Below, in pieces: positions 11,508 through 21,648 of a DNA stretch of 64,000 bases (within the stretch, counting starts at the first letter, position 1; each line of letters starts with the position of its first letter). The stretch is taken from positions 49,506,440 to 49,570,439 of the forward strand of contig OX485807.1 of the NCBI GenBank assembly GCA_950295325.1, read 5' to 3'. The translations under genes and the position numbers were made by a program. Below the pieces are notes generated by a model that worked only from the letters and a program-made list of their open reading frames with translations, was not told where the DNA came from and searched no databases. Origin of the DNA: Polytrichum commune. Its lineage: Eukaryota > Streptophyta > Polytrichopsida > Polytrichales > Polytrichaceae.

Positions 11508-12524
11508 TCATGTACCCATACAAGAGCCAACGATCTCAGCCAAAGCCTCTACGTGGGCCTTATAAATCAAAATGGACCTCCGTGTACAAACACGCCTCCA
11601 CATTATCCCACAATGCACACATGCCAAATAAATTAACCACCAATGGCTAGAGTTCAAAGTAGCATTGTCGACTATGCATTTGGAGAAGATGCTTAATTTT
11701 CTAGCAACCCGAATGTTATTTTTTGCATCTAGACGCATGTCATGGGGTGTCGAATCATTGTCACCCCAAGATGTCCACCTTCTAACCCTTTTGAATTTAA
11801 AATAATGGACTTTATTTCCTGCAAGAGATCCTTGGTCTTGAATAAAAGGTTGTAATCTAGGATGGAAACACATGGCAATGCCTCCTCTCTTGGCCCCTAG
11901 TCTCCTATCTTCTACATCATTATTAGAACTAGCTTTAAGGGACCAAAAGCTATCCCTTCTCCAATAACCTTGTACTTTATGTTCTTGCAAAGAATGGACG
12001 TCATTATGCAAAGAAATGCTACTATGATAATCTTTAATAACCCCTACTTTTTGGTTATTTTTAATGCCCTGCACATTAAAGGATAAGAGGTGTAATTTCA
12101 TGGAGAGGATGTAGAAGATGGAGGGATGGTACCTGAGCCTTGTTCACTTGTATATTCGGATGAGGACATGCAGAAGCTCCTCCACAAATGGAAGTTGGGT
12201 GCCACATCGCTAGTTTGTTGAGTCTTCATCCATGCAAAGAAATTCATTCCACGAACACTTGTAACCGTGTTTATCACTTGGCAGACCCCTCCTTCCAACA
12301 AGAGTGTTTCCAAGTTGACATTGCTCCAACTTATTGGATGCATTGAATTTGGGAAAGGGAAGGTTAAGGCTTTGTCCTCCGTGCCACCAAGTGTGTCGGT
12401 AATGTTTATAATGACATGTCATCCAAGGCGTCAACAAACACCCCAAATTCATCCTCCTATAGCATATCAATGTGCTTGAGGATGGAAGTTGATCGGTTGT
12501 CCTTAACAAGAGGTGGACAACCAT
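11508..12524 (-). pseudogene. LINE retrotransposon remnant: end of ORF1 and endonuclease start of ORF2
   Basis: The minus-strand frame from ATG 12101 begins MKLHLLSFNVQGIKNNQKVG, then has SLQEHKVQG and GGIAMCFHP. This is the amino end of an AP-type endonuclease (exonuclease-endonuclease-phosphatase fold) of L1-like LINEs, with the catalytic Asn (FNVQG) and Glu (LQEHK) present. After about residue 100 the match is lost and the frame closes at 11508 without a reverse transcriptase. The preceding frame, 12343-12098, overlaps the ATG by 4 nt (ATGA), as at an ORF1/ORF2 junction, and another shifted frame (12524-12210) precedes it. The element is therefore dead and 3'-truncated or internally eroded. 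Confidence 0.65.
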
Positions 12525-12783
12525 GACGGGCGCATGAAGTTGAGAAAATGGGAGTGGAAGATGAATGGTCTACCCCTTCCCTTTTAGGGATATTCACAAG
12601 GATAACAATGACATCAATTGATTGACTTATGGATTGGTCTATGTTTTGGATTTCATATACACGATATACAATTAAGTCATCCTCTTAGTTATTCATCCGA
12701 TCTATCTATCACGAGCTAGAGGGGAATTGCACATCACATGCAAAAGGAATGATCACTAGAGAAGATGGACTCATATGGAGTTC

Positions 12784-12941
12784 AGGGCCATAATAATAAT
12801 AATAGAAACTCTGGTCCCTATTTAAAGGGGCCGGCGTGAATGAAGTGTCCGTTCGTATTGTCAAATGACCCGATGCCCACCAGACAAGGGGAAATTTGGA
12901 CAGTACTACTCTCTCCTTCCGGGGATGGACACTATAGTAAC
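12784..12941 (-). mobile_element. SINE family 1 fragment (5'-truncated)
   Basis: It matches the 3' two-fifths of the full SINE at 31841-32208 on the opposite strand. Shared words are GGGGCCGGCGTGAATgAAGT, GTGTCCGTTCGTA, ACCCGATGCCCAC and GGATGGACACTATAG. The 3' tail is here an (ATT)n-like run (12788-12804). The internal promoter part is missing. Confidence 0.7.
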
Positions 12942-13029
12942 CGGAAAACAAAATAAAGGTAACCCTCCTTAGTTGTGTAGCACGTAGTTGCTTCTATGTT
13001 ATAGTATAAGTTGTAGTTTGTTGTGTTTG

Positions 13030-13270
13030 GTGGTCGCCAAGTCATGTTTCCTTGGTTGGTTGAGGGAGGATGTTTAACTACATGTAGGCGGTCCGGGTTC
13101 GACTCCCATTGAGTCCGTTTGAGTGTTTAGTGTGTTATACATGACTCGGTGCTACTAGTGATTTAAAGGCAGGAAAATTGTACCAACCAGCCGGCTCCTA
13201 CCCATCTTCCTGAGCTATTGGTGTTTATATTGTTCAATAAATAAAGGACTACCTTATGATCCTTTTCTTA
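13030..13270 (+). mobile_element. tRNA-derived SINE-like element, family 3
   Basis: It contains a perfect B box, GGTTCGACTCC (13096-13106), preceded by an A-box-like TGGTTGGTTGAGG (about 13053). After that come about 100 bp of unrelated body and an A/T-rich 3' end (AATAAATAAAGG). The sequence between the boxes does not make a tRNA cloverleaf. The exact ends are uncertain. Confidence 0.45.
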
Positions 13271-13592
13271 TTCTTGTTATTTTATTTGTTTGTTTATTTA
13301 TTTATTATTCTATTGGTATTGCTTGGTTATTTTCAATACGTCTTTTATGTAGAAGGATTGAACTGGCATATTGTATGGCAATGGTGTTTATTTCTTTGAA
13401 TGTATGGTTTATAGAATTTTGAGGTAGTTTAAATGTTTGTTCAAGTTGTTTCATTGACGGGGTGTGCGTGGTTCCTCTAGCTCCAGCCGAGATGACTATA
13501 AGTGGGTCTACTTTCTAGCCTTGTTGAGTGATGTCATTAATTAGTGGTTGATATTTTTGAATTTTATTGTCAATTGTATCTTGTGGGCTTCA
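13271..13592. other. AT-rich intergenic sequence
   Basis: TTTATTTATTTATTATT-type simple sequence at the left, then unique-looking sequence with no gene. Confidence 0.4.
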
Positions 13593-13841
13593 GGGCCACT
13601 TCACACATGAGCCAAGAGTTGTGACCATGAAGTTGTGAGAGCCCAAAAGAAAGCGTCCAAAGGCCGTCCCAAGACACCTCCAAAATCATGTAGTGCGGTC
13701 ATGGACCCTCAAGTGTAGTGTGAAGTCATATGTGACTAGGCCCTCAACCAAATGCTATTTCAATGAATTTCTATTCACGTAGGTCCTCACACAAGATAAA
13801 ATAGAATATATCAACGGTTGTGAGCATTCGGAGTGCCATGT
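13593..13841 (-). mobile_element. MITE family A, truncated copy
   Basis: It starts with the family A terminus GGGCCACTTCACACATGAG and follows the element in reverse orientation to an abrupt break at 13841, where a family B fragment begins. Roughly the other half is lost. Confidence 0.75.
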
Positions 13842-14160
13842 TATAATAAATGTTTTGATGAAATGTTTCTTGGGGGAAGAGAAGATGAAGACAAAAAAAG
13901 ACAAGAAATTGATCAAACTTGAATTTTTTTTTTCAAAATTGTCCTTTTTAAGCATATATTAAAAAAATCGGCACATTCACTTTTTGGTGCATAGTCATTC
14001 CTCTTAGTCCACATTCGGTTTACACTTATTAAGGAACCCAAAAACTTTGTAAATTGATTTTTTAAGAAATCAGACCATGCATGTTGAACAATCAAGTCGG
14101 ACTGTGGAAAAAGGCCATCTTCCATGGTCCGACTTTATGGTCCATGGTGTAAACTGGCCC
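13842..14160 (-). mobile_element. MITE family B, truncated copy
   Basis: The right end, ...GGTCCATGGTGTAAACTGGCCC|TTA, matches the terminus of family B, and the internal words TCCTCTTAGTCCACATTCGG and GGTTTACACTTATTAAGG match 46796-47924 in reverse. The left part of the element is missing. The open frame that starts inside it (14077) is a by-product of MITE sequence. Confidence 0.7.
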
Positions 14161-14341
14161 TTAGATGTACCTGCTTGGGGAAATACAGTAGTCTTGACTT
14201 TTAAAGAAGTCCCCTCAAGTCCAGCCTTACTCTTTGACTTCCAATATGTAACTAAAGGAAATCCTTCAACATCAAGAGAGGTGGCCGGCCTAGGCTCTCG
14301 ATTCAGTTGTGAGAATTTGAGAGAATTTTATCAACATCTTA

Positions 14342-14835
14342 GGGCCACTTCACACACGAGACTGAGAGCCCGTGACCATTACACTTCAAGCACTCTCATT
14401 GGTGGAAAAGGCGGAGCCGGTCCAAGGTCGCTTCACACTACGCTTGAGGGACCAATGGAGTATGTGAATGCAAGATGGATGTAAAGTCTACATGGATTCC
14501 TACATGGCATCCAATGGATCATGTTTCATGGTCACTTTGATTATATCAAAGACCACCTCTTGGAGGTAGGCCTAACACGAAACCGGGAGGCCATGGCACT
14601 CCAAATGCTCACATCTGTTGATTTATTTATTTATCATGTGTGAGGACCCGCATGAATAGAATTTCATTGAGATAGCATTTAGTTGAGGGTTCGGTCACAT
14701 ATGACTTCACACTACACTTGAGGATCCATGACCACACTACATGATTTTGGAGGTGTCTTTGGATGGTCTTTGGACACTTTCTTTTGAGCTCTCACAATTT
14801 CATGGTCACGGCTCTTGGCTTGTGTGTGAAGTGGC
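14342..14835 (+). mobile_element. MITE family A, complete copy (494 bp)
   Basis: The terminal inverted repeats of about 38 bp are imperfect: the left begins GGGCCACTTCACACACGAGA and the right ends GTGTGAAGTGGCCC. It is flanked by a 3-bp duplication, TTA (14339-14341 and 14836-14838). No coding capacity. The size, ends and TTA duplication fit PIF/Harbinger-type (Tourist-like) MITEs. Confidence 0.85.
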
Positions 14836-14838
14836 CCT

Positions 14839-15529
14839 TACTTATCTTTTCGGAGTTAGTTGGGCTTGGTGTTTGGGTTCCTTGTGCATCATGCATGGAC
14901 AAGTGTATGTTATCTGTGGATAATGAGGCGCCATTGCGGGAGTTGAGATGTCTAGAATGTATGGGTCTAGCTTCTCTAAGGGTGTAATGTCCTAAAGTCC
15001 TCGTATGAGTTTCATTTTGAAGGGCTCTCAAATTTTAGCCCTTCTATTGAAGGATTGGTTCAAATCCAAGACATCGATCCAAGAATATAGAAATGAAATA
15101 CAAAACTCATAATATATAAACTTGTGCATGAATCATGTGATACATGTATCCAGTACAATGTGAAGAATTCATAATCAACCGTCTAACTCTACTTCTTATA
15201 GTGACAATGCCCTTCGCTTGTTGGTTCTTGTGACGGGCATATTATATCGAGGACTTCAAGTGGCGTCTTCATATTCAACCTGGGATTGCGTTTTGAAGGG
15301 TTGTTTTGAGAGAGGTATATTTGAAGGGCCAAATCGTGTTTGAAGGGCATTGAAGACTTCAATCTTGAACATTGGGTTGCAATCTAGCCCATGCTCTTGA
15401 GCCATATCATTCCATCGGGATTCCTTTGCACCCTCTAATGATGTGCTCCGTTGATAAACATGAATGAGATCTAATGGGGAGGGAGTTGTAATCTATGATA
15501 GCTTTAGAATAGACTCCGGGTGCTAATGT
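14839..15529. other. Intergenic between MITE A and the LINE ORF1 relic
   Basis: No gene. It may be eroded LINE sequence, since it lies between LINE pieces in the same (minus) orientation. Confidence 0.35.
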
Positions 15530-16359
15530 GGCCAATTCAACTTTTGTCACCCAACCCTTCTCTACGACAATGGACGCAAAATCTTGGATGTTTCAAAGAG
15601 GCATTGTCATGGTTGCAACCTAGTCCTTCACCAACTTCAGTTTTTACCACATGGGCGAATTGGAGATATTCTACAGGAAGCCATTTTATAGTGATCCATG
15701 TTGGAAGTTGCTAACCCGAAGGGTTGTCAACATCAAAAGTTGGAACCCATGGGTGAATTACACACGAGCCAAAATCACTTTGAAAGGGGGTTTGCATTAG
15801 CACATGTTTGGTTGTGTCTAGTGTGTCACACTTAAGGTAGAGAAAACCGTGCCCAACTTCATGATTGAAGGTCACCTTGCCCCATTTGATTTCATAGTTC
15901 AAAGCTTCCAACCAAGATTCTAAGAATCCAAGCTTAGATTATGGTTCAATTAAGTTTGCAATTGACAGATTATTTGACAAAAATTGAATCTCAGCTTCAA
16001 GGTTACATAAATCTAGAGATCTTGTTGTTGGACCAAGTCATTGGAGGTATCCGCTTGCACAATGATGGTGGCCTTCAAGGAGACATTCTCCAACCTTGCT
16101 TCTCAACGGGGTTGATTTGAAATGTAGATATTATAGTTGTCCCTTCAACCCCTACCATATAAGCATCAACTATGGGATTCATCCCATTTGAACTCGGCAT
16201 TGATGAAAAGCTCACATTGTTTGCCCAAGTTCCTTCATAATTATGAGTTGGAGGTGAATCCTTTGGCCATTTTGCCCTTGCTGGATGCATACGCCCACTA
16301 GCTAGGCTAGAAGGGAAGGAATGGTTACTATTGCACCCCAAGCTATGAACACCTCCCAC
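15530..16359 (-). pseudogene. LINE ORF1 (DUF4283-like gag) remnant
   Basis: The minus-strand translation at 15911-15711 reads MEALNYEIKWGKVTFNHEVG, then HGFLYLKCDT and WVPTFDVDNPSG. After one TAG it continues LPTWITIKWLPVEYLQ and KHPRFCVHCRREG down to 15530. The order 'W..alN.., GfFylkc, PW.P.FD, P.WI.l..LP.E, RFCV' is that of DUF4283 nucleic-acid-binding domains in plant LINE ORF1 proteins. A separate upstream frame (16359-16075) is in another phase. It may be the 5' part of the same LINE as 11508-12524, pulled apart by SINE and MITE insertions. Confidence 0.6.
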
Positions 16360-16550
16360 CCCTTGCCAATTCAGAACATGGCGGAATGATGCACTAGTTC
16401 CTCTTACTGTGTCGGCAAAACTAGTTGTTTGTCACTTAGCAACACTATTGGTATTGTAATAGCAAATTTCTGTTTCCCTTTTCGCAAATGAGATTTAAGT
16501 GTGAAAATGGTTGGTTTTGAACTAGAAGTCTAAAACCATGTAAATGTAAA

Positions 16551-18045
16551 TAGGCTTTAGTCTGCAGATTCCGAAAAGCATGAATTCAAAGGCTATAGTC
16601 TGATATGAAAGGATAGAAGATAGATAGAAACTCCGGTCCCTTTTAGGGGCCGGCGTGAATAGAGTGTCCGTTCGTAATGCCAACAACCCGATGCCCACGA
16701 AAGGATAGAATGCCTTGAGGACTCCTCTAAAGTATAAAGAGAGGAGAGGGAAAGGTAGAAGTTAGTTATCTCTGGGAGAGAGATTGAACTCCATTGAATT
16801 TTAGAACCTTTATGTGAAGAATAGTTTGTAATTGAATGCACTTCTGATGTGCATGGCAATTGTCTTTCTTATGTGTGTTATCCTATATTAATATCAATTA
16901 AATACTTTTACAGGAGTGATTCCTGGTTCGTAGTATTTTTCTGTGATTTCATGAACTTTTCATGTGTGTGTTGAATCCAATTTCTAAGCCTAGGCAATAG
17001 TCTTGATATTGGGATGGAAGATTGAATCTGGTTATATATCAAGGCTATAGTCTTAGGTTGTATGTTTCCATACTTTGCAGGGATTGCAAAGTGAAGGAAC
17101 TACTTGTGTAGGAACTGTTTTTACTTTGCTACAGTAACTACAGTCCATAGCCGTGTGCATTAAGTGTAATTGATTGTAAGACAAATTGAAATGACATAAT
17201 TGCATGATACAATTATCTAATCAGGCTATATTCTGGTTTATCATTATACAATGATTTGGAGGAATTGAACATGGCAAGGCAATTGTCTGCATTTATTTGA
17301 TACTATCATCTCTAATAATATGTCAAGGCTATGACCTGGGTAATTAACCTCTCATAGCAAGAGATGATGAGATTTCGTATTTGATTACTTTGAGTGAAGA
17401 CTATAGTCTTTGTGATTGATGAGTGAATTTCCCTGAGAGATAGGAGAAATCATAAGTAAGGCAAGGCTTTAGTCTTTGTAATGAAGAGGAACTTTGAGAG
17501 AGGATTGCCAACATGTAACTGAGTGTAATACTGGGATTCCAATTATGTTGAAGTAAGAATGTGAGATCAGCAAAGGAATTGATGACAAGATCTAATACGA
17601 GGATTGAGTGAATTCAATGAATCTACTTAAGCACCGATGATGGTGTTTGTGATCCTAATTATAAGTGAACTAAAGATATTGAAAAGGCAATAGTCATGCT
17701 GGGAGAGGAAAGGGCCTAGTGGAAAGGCTATGGTCTTGAACAATTGCTCTGGAGGGAAGCCGAAAGGACAACATAGTCGTTGGCTGAACATTTCCAATTC
17801 CAGAGGAGGGTAACTCTAACCTTCTTGAATCATAAGTTGCTAATAATTGAATTTGTGTAATTCCAGTCTATGGCCTTGTTGGATTTGTAATCCATAATGA
17901 CCTAAGATTCCATTGAAGACCATAACCACATGTGAACTTTGTTAATATGAAACTAAAGACTATAGCAAAGATCAAAGTGCCCTTGGCTTTGATAAATAAA
18001 ACTCAATGATGTCACTCTCGCAAGACTATAGTCGATGGCTGTGCC
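16551..18045. repeat. Tract of ~16 spaced GACTATAGTC-like palindromic motifs
   Basis: Words close to aaGGCTATAGTCTTg recur at irregular 30-250 bp spacing. Sites lie near 16551, 16590, 16991, 17041, 17150, 17222, 17326, 17398, 17462, 17675, 17721, 17776, 17866, 17917, 17953 and 18023. The core at 17399 and 18024 is the exact palindrome GACTATAGTC. The sequence between sites is not repeated, so it is not an ordinary tandem array. No open frame over 60 codons lies in 16860-18045. I do not recognise the element. Confidence 0.6.
16619..16698 (-). mobile_element. SINE family 1, 80-bp 3'-end insertion with target duplication
   Basis: Only the last 80 bp of the SINE are present, with a (GATA)n-type tail at the left. 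It is flanked by the 12-bp direct repeat GAAAGGATAGAA (16607-16618 and 16699-16710). This is a clean 5'-truncated retroposition event. Confidence 0.85.
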
Positions 18046-18620
18046 TATACTTGTGCACCGCACTTGGTCCAAATAAAATGAACTCACTGCCAAACAATTG
18101 CCAGGGAATTTAGAGTGAGGTGAGAGAGTGTCACTTTTGTATGTACTGGTATGGAGTGGTCTTTTAGATGTTTTTACCCCCTACCCATAAATCAATTGTC
18201 ATACTTGATATGAAATGAAGAGGTATAACCTTGTGATTTCCCTAACAAACCTTGTCTAAGACACCTAGATGATATGTAAATCACCTTTTAAGTCTTCCCT
18301 GAATTGTTCCATGGGTTTATTTCTAATCCAAAAAGCTAACTACAGGTATCCCCACATCATGCTCCCATGTCATGACATTCCATGTTGAGAACCACATAAT
18401 TTTTTTTTTCACAAACTAAAATAACATATGATGATCATAATAACTCTACTTACTTACACAAGACACGAGATTTGTGAGCTTTCCATCTCAATGCATCAAA
18501 CTAGCAACTTTCACACGTGTGATTTCGAACTAAATAGGTACATGATAACTTACGAGTAATTAAATGAAGATAACATTTCTAGTATTGCTTGTAATTGATG
18601 ATTGTTTGTAGAGTGGAGAT

Positions 18621-18938
18621 GCTTGAGTTCAGTTGGTCAATAATATTTATTGACTATTTTTAGAATATAGGTGGTTGAGTTAAGTCTTGTAATGAAACTT
18701 GGTTCATCTACATTAGAACCCCTCTGCTTGAGTTCAGTTGGTCAATAATAATTTTTTATTATTTTAAGATTATAGGTGGTTGATTTGAGTCTTGTAATGA
18801 AACTTGATTCATCTACATTAGAACCCCTCTGCTTAAGTTCAGTTCGTCAATAATAATTTATTTCCCTTTTTATAGAATATAGATTGTTGAGTTGAGTCTT
18901 GTAATGAAACTTAATTCATCTACATTAGAACCCCTCTT
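18621..18938. repeat. Tandem repeat, 3 x 105 bp
   Basis: Units start at 18621, 18726 and 18831, each with GCTTgAGTTCAGTtgGTCAA near the start and CATTAGAACCCCTCT at the end. Identity is about 85-90 %. A poly-T-rich, variable middle separates the conserved ends. It is non-coding. Confidence 0.9.
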
Positions 18939-19299
18939 CCAAGCTAAAATATCTAGCAAAAGGAAAGAAACCAAGGGATCCGCATCAAGACAAAAGTGAA
19001 GTTTTCCCAAACCACAAGAAGTTTGGTCTATTGTATGTGTGCACATCAGGGGTCAGCGTTTCTTCTCTGTGCACATCACCATTTGAGAAGGTGCAATTGG
19101 GCCAAAGTGACCCCAATAGTTGGCCTATTTATTCAAGCGTATGCATAAACATTTGATTAGTCCCCTTCCAATTCTCAAACATCTATCTTACATGTTTGAG
19201 GTGACTAACCCATTATGAGCCAACTTCCATAGTCACAAAAGGCAACTATCCACATGCCGGTTCTAGCATTAACTAGACGTCCCTAAATCAAACACAACA

Positions 19300-19850
19300 A
19301 TAACTTGGACACCTATATTTGAGTGGTGTGTGGTTAGGTGTGGATCTAAGAATTGGCACCCACAACACATGTATTCAAAAGAAATTGGACTACATGTTCC
19401 AAATATGCTCACTATTCTAGGCTTAAAACCAACATGATTGGAGAGACCAATAAAATCACTTAATGAGCACAAGAATCTTCACTTTGATAATGAAATATTC
19501 ATACAAGCTCCAAAAATTAGGAGGCCACAATTTGGATTTGCCTAATCATCTTGCACTAATTTGCATGTTTCATATCCTACACAAAGTGGGTGCATAGAGA
19601 AAAGTATCTAAGGTTGAGGCATCCATAGTCAACTAGGTCCATTTAACCACTTACTAGGGTCATGTAATGTCAACATGGATGACATCAATATTTTAGGCAA
19701 ACCAAGTTAAAGTTCATTTGTTGGCAGCTTGTGATTGATTACCCTCGTAGGAGTTTCCACAACTATCATAGCCAAGCATTACAATTTAGAAGAGCTATTA
19801 TGGGTTAACTTATAGATCAACTATGTGTTATGCTAGGTTTATCACATATC
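19300..19850 (+). repeat. Dispersed repeat E, longest copy
   Basis: This unclassified interspersed repeat recurs at 23395-23690 (reverse), 31620-32325, 37600-37795, 53440-54300 and 60465-61080. Shared words include GTGTGGATCTAAGAA, ACCAACATGATTGGAG, TTAATGAGCACAAGAATCTT and ACTAGGGTCATGTAATG. No terminal repeats or coding frame were seen. It is old enough to have served as target for a SINE, a MITE and another insertion. Confidence 0.65.
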
Positions 19851-21648
19851 AAAATTTGTAGCAATTTCCATATTCATGATTTTTATTTCTATTTTTTGCA
19901 TTCTCCTTAAATTTGTTTCTCTTTGCAAGAAAAACCATTCCCCACTATTATTCATCCAAAACAGATGCAAACTCTCTTATTTTAATAGTTATAGGTACCT
20001 CAACCTTAAAGCATGTTTATCTTATTCCTAAGCTCATTTGTGTCACTCATATGAAACAATCACTTTCTTTACTAAAAAGATGTCTCTCATCATTTCCTTA
20101 AACCTTGGCATAAATTGCTCATAAGAAGTAAAGGTGATCTCTGGGTTGCAGATGTCAGAAGGAGTACTGTCACTGGAGACTCTTAGATTCCTATTCCAGC
20201 AAGTATGTTGTTGATAGTTGCAGTACTCTTTGCTTTTCAAGTGGCGGATTGATGTAAGAAGGCAGTCTAAACCGTAGCCAATACAATCTGGAGATGTCCT
20301 CAATACTAGGGTTTTGTTAACCTCATTTTTGGATAGCTGGATCTAATTTTCATGTACCCAAAGTTGATTTTGTGTACCCTTGCACTGCTCCATAGGGCAA
20401 TCAATCGAAAGTGTAACAAAATTGGCATGACAAGGATTCACAATGCAGTTAGCTCCCAACCTTCCTACTTTGATCAAGGTCACACATCCTCAAACATAAA
20501 AATTCAAAGCATATGCAATGAAAATTGTTACACCCAGATTGTTATGAGCACCACAACCTCTACGTCTTGAATCTGTATGAAAGAGAAAACACATTATGCT
20601 TATTGAATGAAAGCAGCTCTACAAACGCAAAGGTGACTGCCATACAGATAGCCGAACACTGACTTTCTGCAAGATGCTTGATCCTGGCAGAATTAGCGCA
20701 CAAGTAGTCTGGTGGCTTTGCATCATGTTTCCAAATCAATTGAGGATCTTCAAGAAATGCCCATTTCATCTTGATAAGTCCACTGTCAATCTCAAGTTCG
20801 AGGCTGTAAACTTAGATTTCTTTTCAACCTTGCTACAGACTCACTTCTTGACTGCAACATGCATGTGAACATCAGGCAATAGTCACTTGGGCATGCATTC
20901 AAGAAGACGTAATGAGACCAAATCCTACTTCAGATTGGATTCTATACCATGATTCAGGGCACAAATTACATGGACATTTTCTGAAAGTTTCCAAGATACC
21001 AAAATGGTACCCTAAACATGTAGTTTAATGTTGATGAGAAACAACATGTCATGTTGCTGTGTAATGGATACTATGCGACCACTTTTGAACTAGTATCCTT
21101 TTGATCTGTTTGTCATGTTGTTCTTCAATTTGACAAGATTCGTTCTCTTGAAGCTGGCAAGTGCAAAACTGGAGGTCTAAAAGTACACAGAAATACAAAT
21201 CTCACTTTCTCCATAATTTACCTCACAATATCTGTGGCAGTTCCACTTCGGAACAATGGCAGGCAACAGCATCATCGGCACTAGATTACTCTAAATCCAG
21301 TTTCAAAACATCGGTTTTCGTTACCAGGAACTAAAATCCACCTTTTCTACCAATTGCCATCAAATCAAGCCAGGACCCGTAACAGAATTATGTAAACTGG
21401 AACCAGGAAAACATACCATACACAATGTGATTGGATTCTACACCAAGCTTCTCTAACTTGAATAGGTGCTCCCATAGATGGCCTGGCATCTGCAAATATT
21501 CACCACTTCCGCCTGGACAGCCAAATGCCCCTATCACAGCTCCCTTGTGAGGTTTGTGGTGGATAATCTCCCTCGGTATGCAATCCAATGTCAAATACTC
21601 ATGTCCCCAGACCTTGAAATAAGCAGTCAAAAGTTGCTCAACATTCAC
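19851..21648. other. 3' flank of COX10, no gene seen
   Basis: It includes the presumed 3' UTR of the minus-strand COX10 gene. An 86-codon frame that starts right after the COX10 stop (21648-21388) begins at a non-ATG codon and resembles nothing known. I treat it as untranslated. Confidence 0.45.

Noticed and set aside
10777-13106. B-box sequences at 10777-10787 and 13096-13106 as tRNA genes
   Set aside because: The surrounding sequence does not form acceptor or anticodon stems and is followed by long unrelated bodies and A/T-rich tails, so SINEs are more likely.
14077-14484. A 135-codon plus-strand open frame
   Set aside because: It spans the end of a family B MITE and the start of a family A MITE. 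Equivalent frames recur in other copies of A as sequence by-products, and there is no known domain.
21388-21648. An 86-codon frame directly after the COX10 stop
   Set aside because: It begins at a non-ATG codon, lies in the expected 3' UTR and resembles no C-terminal extension of COX10.
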